In this document: piece after piece, positions 17,614-26,028 of the stretch
Position numbering within the stretch: the stretch's first letter is position 1
How the letters are laid out: each line of letters opens with the position of its first letter
Assembly (NCBI RefSeq): GCF_015234585.1
Contig: NZ_JADFCM010000008.1
Location: 186,001-250,000, forward strand
DNA from: Pseudalkalibacillus hwajinpoensis
Lineage (GTDB): Bacteria > Bacillota > Bacilli > Bacillales > Guptibacillaceae
Reading direction: 5' to 3'
DNA: 64,000 nt
Notes under the pieces: model-generated
The model's database searches: none
Seen by the model: the letters and a program-made list of their open reading frames with translations, nothing else
Told to the model about the DNA's origin: nothing
Position numbers and translations under genes: made by a program

Positions 17614-18597
17614 TTAATATACTTTATCCCCATTAAAAATGGAGTTCTTCACTACAACATAATCTACCGTACGAATCGATTCAAGCTTGTCTCCGCCTGA
17701 ATAAGAAATGGCCGATTGAAGATCCTGCTCCATCTCTGTTAGCGTGTCTTGAAGATCTCCTTTATGCTCAACGAACATTTTCTTACCTTCAACGTTTTTC
17801 TTCTCACCTTTTTGGAATTCAGAGGCAGAACCGAAGTATTCTTTGTACAGCTTACCATCTCGTTCGAACGTTTCACCAGGTGATTCTTCGTGTCCTGCAA
17901 AGAGAGAACCGATCATCACCATCGAAGCGCCAAAACGAACGGATTTAGCGATATCGCCATGCGTCCGAATACCGCCATCTGCAATAATAGGTTTACTCGC
18001 TGCCTTGGCACACCAGCGTAGAGCGGCGAGCTGCCAGCCACCAGTACCAAAGCCGGTTTTAATCTTCGTAATGCACACCTTACCAGGTCCGATGCCGACT
18101 TTCGTAGCGTCAGCGCCTGCGTGCTCTAGCTCTCTGACAGCTTCAGGCGTGCCAACATTACCAGCAATCACAAAGCTTTCTGGCAGATGTTTCTTAATAT
18201 GACCGATCATTTCAATGACCGCATTTGAATGCCCGTGGGCAATATCGATCGTAATATAGTCAGGTGCTAGGCCTTGCTCTTTAAGCTGTTCAATAAACGT
18301 GTATTCTTCCTCTTTGACGCCGACGCTAATAGATGTGATGAGCTCACGAGCGTTCATGTCTCGAATAAAAGAGATACGCTTTTCCGGTTCAAAACGGTGC
18401 ATCACATAGAAATATCCTTTTTCAGCCAGAGTAACGGCAATTGTTTCATCAATAATCGTCTGCATGTTTGCAGGTACGACTGGCAATTTAAATGTATGCT
18501 TGCCAAGCTTAACGGAAGTATCACATTCTGATCGACTGTTTACAACACACTTAGCGGGAATTAGTTGAATATCTTCATAATCGAATACGTTTTCCAT
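17614..18597 (-). CDS. guaC: GMP reductase
   Basis: About 327 residues from ATG 18597, nine bases after AGGAG; a GTG nine bases upstream touches the ribosome site and is unlikely. GMP reductase deaminates GMP to IMP using NADPH. The IMPDH/GMPR barrel shows [31 protein letters not shown] loops with the catalytic cysteine C175 in GPGKVCITK, then [15 protein letters not shown] and [15 protein letters not shown]. There is no CBS insertion, as expected for GuaC versus GuaB. It is flanked by its own terminator. No purine riboswitch was seen upstream. Confidence 0.94.
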   Translation of the reverse strand: MENVFDYEDIQLIPAKCVVNSRSECDTSVKLGKHTFKLPVVPANMQTIIDETIAVTLAEKGYFYVMHRFEPEKRISFIRDMNARELITSISVGVKEEEYTFIEQLKEQGLAPDYITIDIAHGHSNAVIEMIGHIKKHLPESFVIAGNVGTPEAVRELEHAGADATKVGIGPGKVCITKIKTGFGTGGWQLAALRWCAKAASKPIIADGGIRTHGDIAKSVRFGASMVMIGSLFAGHEESPGETFERDGKLYKEYFGSASEFQKGEKKNVEGKKMFVEHKGDLQDTLTEMEQDLQSAISYSGGDKLESIRTVDYVVVKNSIFNGDKVY

Positions 18598-18846
18598 GAG
18601 ATTCACTCCTAAAAACGAATAATACGTTTTAATTTAATTTAAATGTTCGTCCATTTGATAATTTACAGGAATTCATTGTAATTGTCAAAGATTTTCTTGA
18701 AATCCTTTACATATGAGGAGGGAAAGAAAGGGATTCGAACAACGAATATGGAAAAGTAGAAGAGGAATCAAAAGAAATATGTCTAGTGGAACAGTATAGT
18801 CATAAGCGTTTGCTAGAAAGAGTGAGCATAAAAGGGAGTTGGTCTT

Positions 18847-19278
18847 ATGATTCGAGTTGGCAGTATTTTTATACCCGTAACGGATCTTGAAAAATCAGTA
18901 AAATGGTATGAAAAGCATCTAGGTATTCATAAAATTCAAGAGTGGGGAGGAGGATTGGCTGAAGGTGTCGGCTTCTATTTTCCAAATGATTCGACTCAGC
19001 TTGCGTTAGTACAAGTGGAGAACGTTCAGCCAACTGAATTTCATGTCAAAGCAGAACGTCGGAATAGCTATTTCAATTTTCTTGTTGATGATATTGAAGC
19101 TTTTTATGAGCAGCTCAATAAGAGCGGTGTTAAAACGAATGAGCTAGAACAATTTGGAGGCATGACATGTTTTGATTTCTTTGACCTCGATGATAATCCT
19201 TTTAGCGTGGTTAGTGAAGTGGTAGATTCTCCGTTTCATGCTGATCAAGTCAAAAAAATGCAGGGTATAAAACGATGA
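18847..19278 (+). CDS. VOC-family (glyoxalase/bleomycin-resistance fold) protein
   Basis: 143 residues, one VOC domain of two beta-alpha-beta-beta-beta modules: VGSIFIPVTDLEKSVKWYEKHLG opens module one, and YFNFLVDDIEAFYEQLNKSGV opens module two, ending with FFDLDDNPFSVVSE. The metal-binding residues expected in such proteins (His/Glu) are not clearly preserved, so enzymatic activity is uncertain. GGGAGTTGG precedes the ATG. It overlaps the next small zinc-ribbon gene by four bases and is followed by another VOC gene. Confidence 0.82.
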   Translation: MIRVGSIFIPVTDLEKSVKWYEKHLGIHKIQEWGGGLAEGVGFYFPNDSTQLALVQVENVQPTEFHVKAERRNSYFNFLVDDIEAFYEQLNKSGVKTNELEQFGGMTCFDFFDLDDNPFSVVSEVVDSPFHADQVKKMQGIKR

Positions 19279-19463
19279 AGGAAAATGAAAAAAGTTGCCC
19301 TGAGTGTGGCGAAAAAGAAACACGAATAGGAGAATTTACTGGCTACGGCTCATTATTTAAGAAAAAAGGATTTGCAAAAAGTTCCCCAGTTGATGCTTCT
19401 TTCTGTGTTAATTGCGGTACGATCCTTTCTCTTAAGGTGAGGAACCCAAAGAAGTTTATTTAG
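19275..19463 (+). CDS. Small zinc-ribbon protein
   Basis: 62 residues with two CxxC pairs, CPECGEKETRIG and CVNCGTILSLKV, spaced about 30 apart, which is a classic zinc ribbon. ATGA overlap with the VOC gene upstream shows translational coupling. Possible roles are nucleic-acid or protein binding; none is shown. Confidence 0.7.
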   Translation: MKENEKSCPECGEKETRIGEFTGYGSLFKKKGFAKSSPVDASFCVNCGTILSLKVRNPKKFI

Positions 19464-19487
19464 TAAAGCTTTTAAGGAGGAGTAAAG

Positions 19488-19886
19488 ATGGCGACTGATT
19501 TGTGGATGAACCTTCCTGTGCAAAATGTAGAAAAGTCGAAAGCTTTTTTTACACAGATCGGATTTGCGGCTAAGACCATAGGAGACGGCGTTCAAGTAGC
19601 GATCGGTGCTCAAGGGACGAAGGTTATGCTGTTTCCTTCTTCAAAGTTTGAAACGTTTACCCATCACAGAGTAGCGGATTCTATGAAAGCGACGGAAGTG
19701 CTTTTCTCAATCGGGGCGGAAGATCGAGAAGAAGTAGATGCAATGATAAAGAATGTGGAAAAGGCAGGGGGAGCCATCTATGCCAAACCCGGCTTAACAG
19801 ATGGATGGCTCTATGGAGCGGGGTTTATTGATTTAGATGGTCATCGATGGAATGTGTTGTATATGGACATGGAGAAAATGCCGTAA
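19488..19886 (+). CDS. VOC-family protein, second copy type
   Basis: 132 residues. ATDLWMNLPVQNVEKSKAFFTQIGF starts the first VOC module, and the second ends DGWLYGAGFIDLDGHRWNVLYMD. It belongs to the glyoxalase-like group often annotated as extradiol dioxygenase-like or lactoylglutathione-lyase-like. Substrate unknown. AAGGAGGAG precedes the ATG. With 18847 and 19275 it forms a three-gene operon closed by a terminator. Confidence 0.82.
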   Translation: MATDLWMNLPVQNVEKSKAFFTQIGFAAKTIGDGVQVAIGAQGTKVMLFPSSKFETFTHHRVADSMKATEVLFSIGAEDREEVDAMIKNVEKAGGAIYAKPGLTDGWLYGAGFIDLDGHRWNVLYMDMEKMP

Positions 19887-19903
19887 TCAAATGTGCGGGC
19901 TTT

Positions 19904-19938
19904 AAAGGTAACTCTCATCACAGTAGAGTTACCTTTTT
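19904..19938 (+). terminator. Terminator of the VOC operon
   Basis: AAAGGTAACTCT / AGAGTTACCTTT stem with five T at the end. Confidence 0.9.
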
Positions 19939-20014
19939 AGTTAATTATTGAAACTTCCAAGTAGTTTCCATCGTAAATAAAGTAGGATAAAAGAATAACA
20001 GTAAGGAGAATAAG

Positions 20015-20587
20015 ATGTACTTTAAACAGACGAAATGGTTGTCGATCATACTCGTTATGCTGTTAGTGACTGGATGCTCCAGTGGAAATGCGTCGTCGGA
20101 TGAACAGAGTGTGAAAACGATTGGTGGAATCGATCAGGTTGAATTGCTGAAATTTAGCGGGACATATGTTGGGGACAATTCAGCTGTTCTAGCCATTCTA
20201 GCTCAACTTCCGGGAAGCGGAACAGTTAATAAAGTTGATTTATCGGGTCAGAAGATAAGTGTTACGTATGACGAGGAGCGAGCAAGTTCTGAATTAGACT
20301 TCTATTCTACCTGGTTTGATGGAGCGAACAGCGCTCAGAGGATTTTCCATTATAACGCGATTTACTTAACGATCTTAGTGCCGAACGCCAAAGAATATGA
20401 ATTTCGAGTGCAAGATGAGAGCTTCCGTATAACGAGAGATGAAATGGTAGCCACATTAACGAGCAAATTTGGTGAATTTCCAAGCGAGGAGCAGCTTATG
20501 GAGGAAACATTCGCCGAGGAATATGTGAAAAAGCATGAAGAAGAATTAGAGAAAATGGCAAATCACTATGAGGACTATTTTAATTGA
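20015..20587 (+). CDS. Lipoprotein with DUF4825-like domain
   Basis: 190 residues with a lipoprotein signal peptide: basic start, hydrophobic LSIILVMLLV, and lipobox VTGC with the lipidated Cys at about residue 21. The mature part has FSGTYVGDNSAVLAILAQLPG, the DUF4825 hallmark, followed by a beta-rich section and an acidic helical tail. DUF4825 proteins in Bacilli are attached to the outer face of the membrane and their function is unknown. GTAAGGAG precedes the ATG. Confidence 0.78.
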   Translation: MYFKQTKWLSIILVMLLVTGCSSGNASSDEQSVKTIGGIDQVELLKFSGTYVGDNSAVLAILAQLPGSGTVNKVDLSGQKISVTYDEERASSELDFYSTWFDGANSAQRIFHYNAIYLTILVPNAKEYEFRVQDESFRITRDEMVATLTSKFGEFPSEEQLMEETFAEEYVKKHEEELEKMANHYEDYFN

Positions 20588-20616
20588 TTAGAGAGGTAAA
20601 AGTAGGTGTTAAATAA

Positions 20617-20802
20617 ATGAAGAAAGTTCGTTACATCTTGGTCCTTCCGTTAGCATTTATCTTATTGATAATTGGATTGGCGTCTTATAATAACAACCGA
20701 GCTATGGATATGGCGGTTGAAGGATGTAAAGAAGTAGGAGGAAAAGTCAATTTAGAAAAAGATCTATTGGGCATAAATTGGCGTTTTTCTTGTGAGAAAT
20801 AA
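20617..20802 (+). CDS. Small single-pass membrane protein
   Basis: 61 residues: one N-terminal membrane helix (YILVLPLAFILLIIGLASY) and an exterior part with two cysteines (GCKEVGG and FSCEK) that could form a disulfide. The ribosome site is weak (GTAGGTG, about 11 bases away). Family not recognised. It lies 29 bases after the DUF4825 lipoprotein gene and probably shares its transcript. Confidence 0.55.
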   Translation: MKKVRYILVLPLAFILLIIGLASYNNNRAMDMAVEGCKEVGGKVNLEKDLLGINWRFSCEK

Positions 20803-20824
20803 AAGAAAGAAGGGAGAAGAGATC

Positions 20825-21118
20825 ATGCCAACTTGTCAGACTTGTGGTTATACATGGAATTGGAAGGAAGCAATGAGATTAATCTATCGCGCAAAGGCCA
20901 GCTGTCCAAACTGTGACGCAAACCAATATCTATCTGCAAAATCGAGAAAACGATCGAGTTATACATCAATGCTAGTCGTTATTCCTCTTGCGATTACTTC
21001 AATTTATAGGCTTTCTATATGGTTCTATTTGAGTTTTTCATTTGCTCTACTAGTACTCATTCTTCTTCTTTCTCCTTTGTATTACCAGTTAAGTAACGAA
21101 GAAGAACCACTTTGGTGA
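20825..21118 (+). CDS. CxxC-motif membrane protein (cxxc_20_cxxc type)
   Basis: 97 residues from ATG 20825, with GAAGGGAGAAG before it. The N-terminus has two CxxC pairs, CQTCGYTWNWKE and CPNCDANQYL, separated by 20 residues, which is the signature of the small Bacillales family named after that spacing (TIGR04104). Two membrane segments follow (SMLVVIPLAITSIYRL and YLSFSFALLVLILLL). Function unknown. A frame extending upstream to 20792 has no start signal. Confidence 0.75.
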   Translation: MPTCQTCGYTWNWKEAMRLIYRAKASCPNCDANQYLSAKSRKRSSYTSMLVVIPLAITSIYRLSIWFYLSFSFALLVLILLLSPLYYQLSNEEEPLW

Positions 21119-21362
21119 ATGAGAGGAAGTCAATTGGATTTTCATCAGTTGATGATGCTGCTCACGAGGATAGGTGGAATGTAGTAGGTATAGAAAGGGC
21201 ATTTAAGAGAGGGTACATATATTAATCAATAGAGGATTAGTAGGTTGTTGTAGTCTTCAAGATAAGGGCAGGATTATGGAAGACTCAGTTTCGAGATGAA
21301 TTTAAAAAAACACTCTATAATGAAAGCTTTCTTCCTCTCAAAGCTTGTTGGTTTACTAGGGT

Positions 21363-21956
21363 TTAAGACGCTTGCTCCAGTACCTTTTTAGTAAATGACA
21401 TAAAGTAGTTTAGTATTAGACCACTTAAGCAGACGATTAATAAAGTTCCTACGCCAATTGGTCCTTTAAAAATCATGGCCATTATTAAAAATATTAGGTA
21501 AATGAATGATCTGGAAAAGAATATATTTGTTCTGGTTAATTCTTGTATGATTAAAGTTAACCGGTCTACCGGGATCGGTGCAAAATTTGTGTGTAGATAG
21601 ATTGCAGTACCTAATCCAATAACAACTAAGCCGATTCCAAAGTAAGCAGCTTTGCTGAACCATAGTTCAGGTGTGTGCAAAATTTCTAATAAAAAGAGCC
21701 ACATATCGATACTCACCCCCGTTATAAATGCTGTTAACAATCCCAAAACTTCTGGTTTTTGTCTTTTTAAAAGTGAATTACACCCTATTAATATCAAAGC
21801 AATGATTATTTCCCAAGTACCTACCGTAAAACCCAAATGGATAGACAGTCCTACCAAAAGTGCGTCAAAGGGGGAAGTCCCAAGGTCAGATTGTATTGTG
21901 AAAGAAATGCCGAGGGTTAAAAGCAAGATTCCTAATACATAAAAGAAAAATTTCAC
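21363..21956 (-). CDS. YczE/YyaS/YitT-family membrane protein
   Basis: 197 residues and about five or six membrane helices. The N-terminal FYVLGILLLTLGISF, then QSDLGTSPFDALLVGLS is the YczE-family mark, followed by GTAIYLHTNFAPIPVDRL. YczE of B. subtilis affects surfactin export indirectly, but the family function is unresolved. It is divergent from a MarR regulator gene with an operator-like palindrome between them, so it is a likely target of that regulator. The downstream end has only a weak hairpin (AAGCTTT / AAAGCTT near 21330-21352). Confidence 0.78.
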   Translation of the reverse strand: MKFFFYVLGILLLTLGISFTIQSDLGTSPFDALLVGLSIHLGFTVGTWEIIIALILIGCNSLLKRQKPEVLGLLTAFITGVSIDMWLFLLEILHTPELWFSKAAYFGIGLVVIGLGTAIYLHTNFAPIPVDRLTLIIQELTRTNIFFSRSFIYLIFLIMAMIFKGPIGVGTLLIVCLSGLILNYFMSFTKKVLEQAS

Positions 21957-22034
21957 ATTAATCTACCTCTTCGTTGATATTTTTTGTTGCAAATACATCA
22001 AAATTAAGTTAGGTTAAGTATATAGTGTTAAATA

Positions 22035-22046
22035 TTGCATATGCAA
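22035..22046. promoter_or_regulatory. Operator-like palindrome between yczE-like and marR-like genes
   Basis: Perfect 12-base palindrome TTGCATATGCAA. A related half-site, TTGTTGCAAATA, is at about 21984-21995. Likely bound by the MarR protein encoded next to it. Confidence 0.55.
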
Positions 22047-22073
22047 CAAAAAATATTTCATGAGAGGTTAAAT

Positions 22074-22532
22074 ATGAAGGAAATACTACGTGAAATTGGA
22101 ATGATAGCGAGGGCGTTAGATTCAATAAGTAATATAGAATTCAAAGAATATGACCTAACGAGAGGGCAGTATTTATATCTTGTGCGAATCTGTGAAAGTC
22201 CGGGAATCATTCAAGAGAAGGTAGCTGAGCTGATAAAAGTAGATCGTACCACAGCAGCTCGTTCTATTAAGAAACTTGAAATGAATGGCTTTATCGTGAA
22301 GAAAGAAGACGAACATAACAAAAAAATAAAAAAACTCTTTCCAACAGAGAAAGGGAAAAGGGTTTTTCCTTTTATAAAAAGAGAAAATGATCATTCCAAT
22401 GCAGTTGCTTTAGAAGGTTTATCCGAAGAAGAAATAGAAAACTTTTTTGATCTTCTTAAAAAAGTAAGAAGAAATATAGAAAAAGATTGGGAATTAGTAA
22501 AAAAAGGAAACAAGAGAAGTTATAGATTGTAG
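22074..22532 (+). CDS. MarR-family regulator
   Basis: About 152 residues starting at ATG 22074 after GAGAGG; an upstream in-frame start at 22035 lies inside the palindrome. The winged helix is clear: LTRGQYLYLVRICESPG, then KVAELIKVDRTTAARSIKKLEMNGFIVKKEDEHNKK. MarR proteins are dimeric repressors released by small ligands. It heads a run with paiA and paiB (22 bases to the next gene), and may control those and the divergent membrane gene. Confidence 0.85.
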   Translation: MKEILREIGMIARALDSISNIEFKEYDLTRGQYLYLVRICESPGIIQEKVAELIKVDRTTAARSIKKLEMNGFIVKKEDEHNKKIKKLFPTEKGKRVFPFIKRENDHSNAVALEGLSEEEIENFFDLLKKVRRNIEKDWELVKKGNKRSYRL

Positions 22533-23081
<549 letters not shown>

Positions 23082-23095
23082 AGAGGTGAATGAGG

Positions 23096-23710
23096 ATGTA
23101 TATCCCAAAGCATTTTAAAGTGACAGACTTCGTTGAAATCATAGACTTTATTCAGAGGAACTCTTTTGGAACGATCGTAACGACAGACGAAGGAAAACCT
23201 ATAGCTACTCACTTACCTTTGGAGTTGCATAAACAAGGGGATGATGACTACTATCTCACAGGACATTTCGCTTATGCGAATCCACAATGGAAAACTTTCG
23301 GGGATGATCCTGTGCTTGTTATGTATCAAGGCCCACATGCTTATATTTCATCCTCGTGGTACAAGTCTGAAAATGTGCCCACATGGAATTATCAAGCTGT
23401 CCATGTATATGGAACGGCTAGTCTGATGAGTGAACAAGAATTGCAGGAAGACCTGAAGTCTCTATTGCAAAAGTATGAACAACACCGTGAAAATGGAGCG
23501 TTATGGGAGAACTTCTCTCCAAAAACCAAAAACCAAACTAAAGGTATTGTTGGATTTAAAGTAAAAGTCCAAGAAGTTCAAGCCGCCTATAAATTGAGTC
23601 AAAATCGAAGTGAAGAAGATTATGACAATATTATTGATAAACTAAATATGGAGAAAGACTTAAACTCTCAACAATTAGCTGAAGTGATGAACGATAGAAA
23701 AACGAAGTGA
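23096..23710 (+). CDS. paiB: PaiB-like FMN-binding negative regulator
   Basis: About 204 residues from ATG 23096, seven bases after AGAGGTG; an ATG at 23090 is too close to the site. Split-barrel FMN-binding family: MYIPKHF start, SFGTIVTTDEGKPIATHLPL, GHFAYANPQWK, YISSSWYKSENVPTWNYQAVHVYG, and a C-terminal helical tail. In B. subtilis PaiB with PaiA represses sporulation and protease genes. Regulatory action versus an enzymatic flavin role is unresolved in the family. Confidence 0.9.
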   Translation: MYIPKHFKVTDFVEIIDFIQRNSFGTIVTTDEGKPIATHLPLELHKQGDDDYYLTGHFAYANPQWKTFGDDPVLVMYQGPHAYISSSWYKSENVPTWNYQAVHVYGTASLMSEQELQEDLKSLLQKYEQHRENGALWENFSPKTKNQTKGIVGFKVKVQEVQAAYKLSQNRSEEDYDNIIDKLNMEKDLNSQQLAEVMNDRKTK

Positions 23711-23851
23711 TCAATTCTCTAGATAGCCTTTATTAAAGATATTTATATCTTGAATTCGAGTCTTCCACAATCTCGGAGCGAAAGTTGAGGAAGGTGTCTT
23801 TGCAGCTATTTCATTATTTAAGAGCAACCCAGGAATAAAGGGAGGTTATTA

Positions 23852-24043
23852 TTGAAAATGGAAGTTGCAAATAAGAAGAAAAACCAAAAAATAGCTGCTC
23901 TAATACTACTGGTAATAGTAATAGTTTTGTCCCCATTTTTGCATGATCATTTTAATCCGTTAACTTTATTAATAACTACAATTATTATATATGCTATTGT
24001 CATGTTCATTGTTGGACTGTTATCAAAAGAAGAACAGTCTTAA
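23852..24043 (+). CDS. Small two-helix membrane protein
   Basis: 63 residues from TTG 23852, six bases after GGAGG; ATG 23858 in frame is less well placed. Basic N-terminus KKKNQK, helix IAALILLVIVIVLSPFL, HDHF turn, helix LTLLITTIIIYAIVMFIVGLL, acidic end. Family not recognised. Confidence 0.6.
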   Translation: MKMEVANKKKNQKIAALILLVIVIVLSPFLHDHFNPLTLLITTIIIYAIVMFIVGLLSKEEQS

Positions 24044-24173
24044 CCTTAAGACAGAAGGATCGTTATTTACCATCTTTCAGTATCTCGGAGCTATTGCTGC
24101 AAAATGCTATAGCTTGTTAAACAAAAGGAGTAAGGTGGGACAACAACATGATTAAGCGCGGGGGAGAGAAAAT

Positions 24174-24674
24174 ATGAAAGAATTAGGGACGCTATACTTT
24201 TTCTGTGGAAAAATGGGCGCAGGAAAAACAACTAAATCAAAACAATTGGCGCTCGATAAACATGCGGTACTATTGTCTGAAGATGAATGGCTTTCATCTC
24301 TTTATCCCAATCAGATTGTATCGTTTGAGGACTATCTAAAATTCTCGGCATTACTCAAGCCGTTGGTGAAAAAGCATGTCCAAAACATATTAAGTGTTGG
24401 TTCAGATGTGGTGATGGATTTTCCAGCAAACACTCAGAAACAGCGGAAGTGGTTTTTAGATTTGGCGTCAGAGGTACAGGCAAGTCATCAACTAATTTTC
24501 CTTAATGTAAATAACGAACAATGCTTAAGTCAAATTGCACAAAGGCGTAACGAAGAGCCCGAAAGAGCAGCTTTTGATACAGAAGAAGGGTTTATCCATG
24601 TTACTAAATTTTTTGAAGCGCCAGAAGCAAGTGAGGGTTTGAATATCTTAGAATTTAGTGGAAAAGAATATTAA
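24174..24674 (+). CDS. P-loop ATP-binding protein (AAA_33 kinase type)
   Basis: 166 residues with Walker A GKMGAGKTT at about 12-20, then a Q-A-L helix, LLSEDEWLSSLYP, and a Walker-B-like VVMDFPANT. The late QRRNEEPERAAFDTEEGF is the lid-type arginine region. This arrangement matches small cytosolic kinases of the AAA_33/zeta-like group, which phosphorylate small molecules or nucleotides. No partner antitoxin is adjacent, so a toxin reading is not supported. The ribosome site is GGGGGAG, six bases before the ATG. Substrate unknown. Confidence 0.75.
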   Translation: MKELGTLYFFCGKMGAGKTTKSKQLALDKHAVLLSEDEWLSSLYPNQIVSFEDYLKFSALLKPLVKKHVQNILSVGSDVVMDFPANTQKQRKWFLDLASEVQASHQLIFLNVNNEQCLSQIAQRRNEEPERAAFDTEEGFIHVTKFFEAPEASEGLNILEFSGKEY

Positions 24675-25152
24675 GGAATTTAACGCAGCGTTATAAGGAA
24701 CAGAAAAAAATCGTTTGCAACGGGATAATGGATGCGATAGTTTAAAATCTACTCCTATCTATCTTGAAAGTAAGTCTACCGCATACTAAGGGGAATTGAG
24801 TCTATGGATTTAAGAAAGGAGAAACTTTTGTTTTTGAAGAAATTCTTGTTAGAGTAGTTCAGATTAGAATTGAATTCATCGTATTATAGGTAATAAATTC
24901 TGGATATGAAGAAGATGAAGGAGTTCTTATGGAAGTCCCAAATTGGTATTTAGAAACTAATCACGATGAGTTGAATGGATAAGCATTAAAACGGTATGGA
25001 ACATTCTCGGAGTTTATCTGTAATAAGGTGGCTCCTTTTCGAGGATTGAAGATTAAGTTATATAGTTTCATTTGAAATAATGGGTATAAGAATTTTGAAC
25101 AAGATAACGGAATAACAGAGTTTCGTTCAAAGACATTGAGGGGGATTTATTC
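24675..25152 (+). other. Gene-free stretch with a possible decayed reading frame
   Basis: No intact gene. Around 24828-25080 the plus strand has coding-like sequence broken by several stops, for example EILVRVVQIRIEFIVL, then VINSGYEEDEGVLMEVPNWY, then ALKRYGTFSEFICNKVAPFR, all in one frame. It may be a gene remnant, but no family is recognised. Confidence 0.35.
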
Positions 25153-25401
25153 TTGGAGGGAGAACAAAAACAGAAAACTGGAAAGTGGATACTTCTAACA
25201 ATAAGTTGGATTTCAGCATTTTTACCTTATCTATTCAGTCCGTTAGTATTTGGTCCCTTTGCTTTTTTTCTTGGCTTGGTGCTAAAAAGAGATTACGAAG
25301 TTGGTAATCAAGGTAAGATCATTATGATTTTGGGAGTAATAAATACAATCCTAGGATTCATGTTTACCTATTGGGTAATAAATGTATTAAATAGTATCTG
25401 A
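25153..25401 (+). CDS. Small membrane protein
   Basis: 82 residues from TTG 25153, about eight bases after GAGGGGG. Three hydrophobic stretches: WILLTISWISAFLPYLF, LVFGPFAFFLGLVLK and IIMILGVINTILGFMFTYWVI. Charged residues only at the N-terminus and central loop (KRDYEVGNQGK). No family recognised; the layout resembles small DUF-type membrane proteins of Bacillales. Confidence 0.6.
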   Translation: MEGEQKQKTGKWILLTISWISAFLPYLFSPLVFGPFAFFLGLVLKRDYEVGNQGKIIMILGVINTILGFMFTYWVINVLNSI

Positions 25402-25441
25402 GTGATCAAATTTCCTATCGTATTCAAGTATCTCGAAGGAT

Positions 25442-25473
25442 GTTCTTAAGAAGTAGAAGGACACTTTTTTGTG
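25442..25473 (+). terminator. Probable terminator
   Basis: GTTCTT / AAGGAC stem (with one G-T pair) and six T after it. Confidence 0.5.
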
Positions 25474-25568
25474 AAATAAGTGTTCAAAATAAAGATTACT
25501 GCTGAAAAATAAGGTATATTATATTGTTGAATAGATTCTCTTGTAAAAGAAGAAAAGTGGTGAACAAA

Positions 25569-25718
25569 GTGGGAAGATATCAATTGGATCACAAAAGTAA
25601 GGTAGCTGTGACAAAGTTTCATGAGAAACAGCCGACTGCTAAATTTGATAAAAAGAAGCATCTTGAAAAAATGCGTGCGGAGTATTTAAAAAAGAAGCAA
25701 AAACAGACAGATAAATAA
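25569..25718 (+). CDS. Small basic protein, unknown
   Basis: About 49 residues from GTG 25569, six bases after GGTG; GTG 25557, GTG 25560 and TTG 25524 are other in-frame starts. The product GRYQLDHKSKVAVTKFHE... and HLEKMRAEYLKKKQKQTDK is very rich in lysine and predicted helical. Possibly a nucleic-acid-binding or ribosome-associated peptide; no family recognised. A terminator follows directly. Confidence 0.5.
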   Translation: MGRYQLDHKSKVAVTKFHEKQPTAKFDKKKHLEKMRAEYLKKKQKQTDK

Positions 25719-25724
25719 TGTTAT

Positions 25725-25762
25725 GGAAAACATAGGGAGATTAAATTCTTACTATGTTTTTC
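25725..25762 (+). terminator. Terminator
   Basis: GGAAAACATAG and CTATGTTTTTC form the stem; U-rich end. Confidence 0.7.
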
Positions 25763-25937
25763 TTATGAAAAGTTTTCTTTCGAACTCTTTTGCAATCGAG
25801 TGCAATTCTGATATAACAAATCAACGTTACGTTGAAGAATGATCTTCACTAATCGTTGCTATTTAAAGGAATTTGGTTAAGTAAGTACGAAGGATTTTAA
25901 GGAGTACACTGGGATATTAAATAACGGGGTGAAAGAA

Positions 25938-25973
25938 ATGGTAAGAAGAAGACGTTTAGCCTTCCTGAAATAG
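25938..25973 (+). CDS. Candidate leader peptide MVRRRRLAFLK
   Basis: GGGGTG lies seven bases before ATG 25938, and the frame gives 11 residues then TAG. Its last codons form the 5' arm of a hairpin (25957-26003) that lies before a methyltransferase gene. A run of four arginines and this placement suggest an attenuation leader. It has not been tested by comparison, so it may be chance. Confidence 0.4.
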   Translation: MVRRRRLAFLK

Positions 25974-26003
25974 GTATTTGTTTTAATGATTTTAGGAAGG
26001 CTA
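25957..26003 (+). promoter_or_regulatory. Hairpin before the methyltransferase gene
   Basis: TAGCCTTCCT (25957-25966) is perfectly complementary to AGGAAGGCTA (25994-26003). No T-run follows, so it is not a simple terminator. An alternative stem, ATTTTA / TAAAAAT (25989-26012), would exclude the first. Confidence 0.55.
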
Positions 26004-26028
26004 TCTTAAAAATAGGAGTGTAATCATA

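Noticed and set aside
18598-18846. Purine riboswitch upstream of guaC
   Set aside because: The conserved purine-aptamer loops and terminator could not be found on the minus strand.
24174-24674. Zeta-type toxin of a toxin-antitoxin pair
   Set aside because: Only the general P-loop kinase motifs are shared, and no small antitoxin-like gene overlaps or precedes it.
23760-25440. Recurring short string ATCTCGGAG (about 23771, 24085) as a repeat family
   Set aside because: Only two exact copies with unrelated flanks; could be chance or translation-related purine bias.
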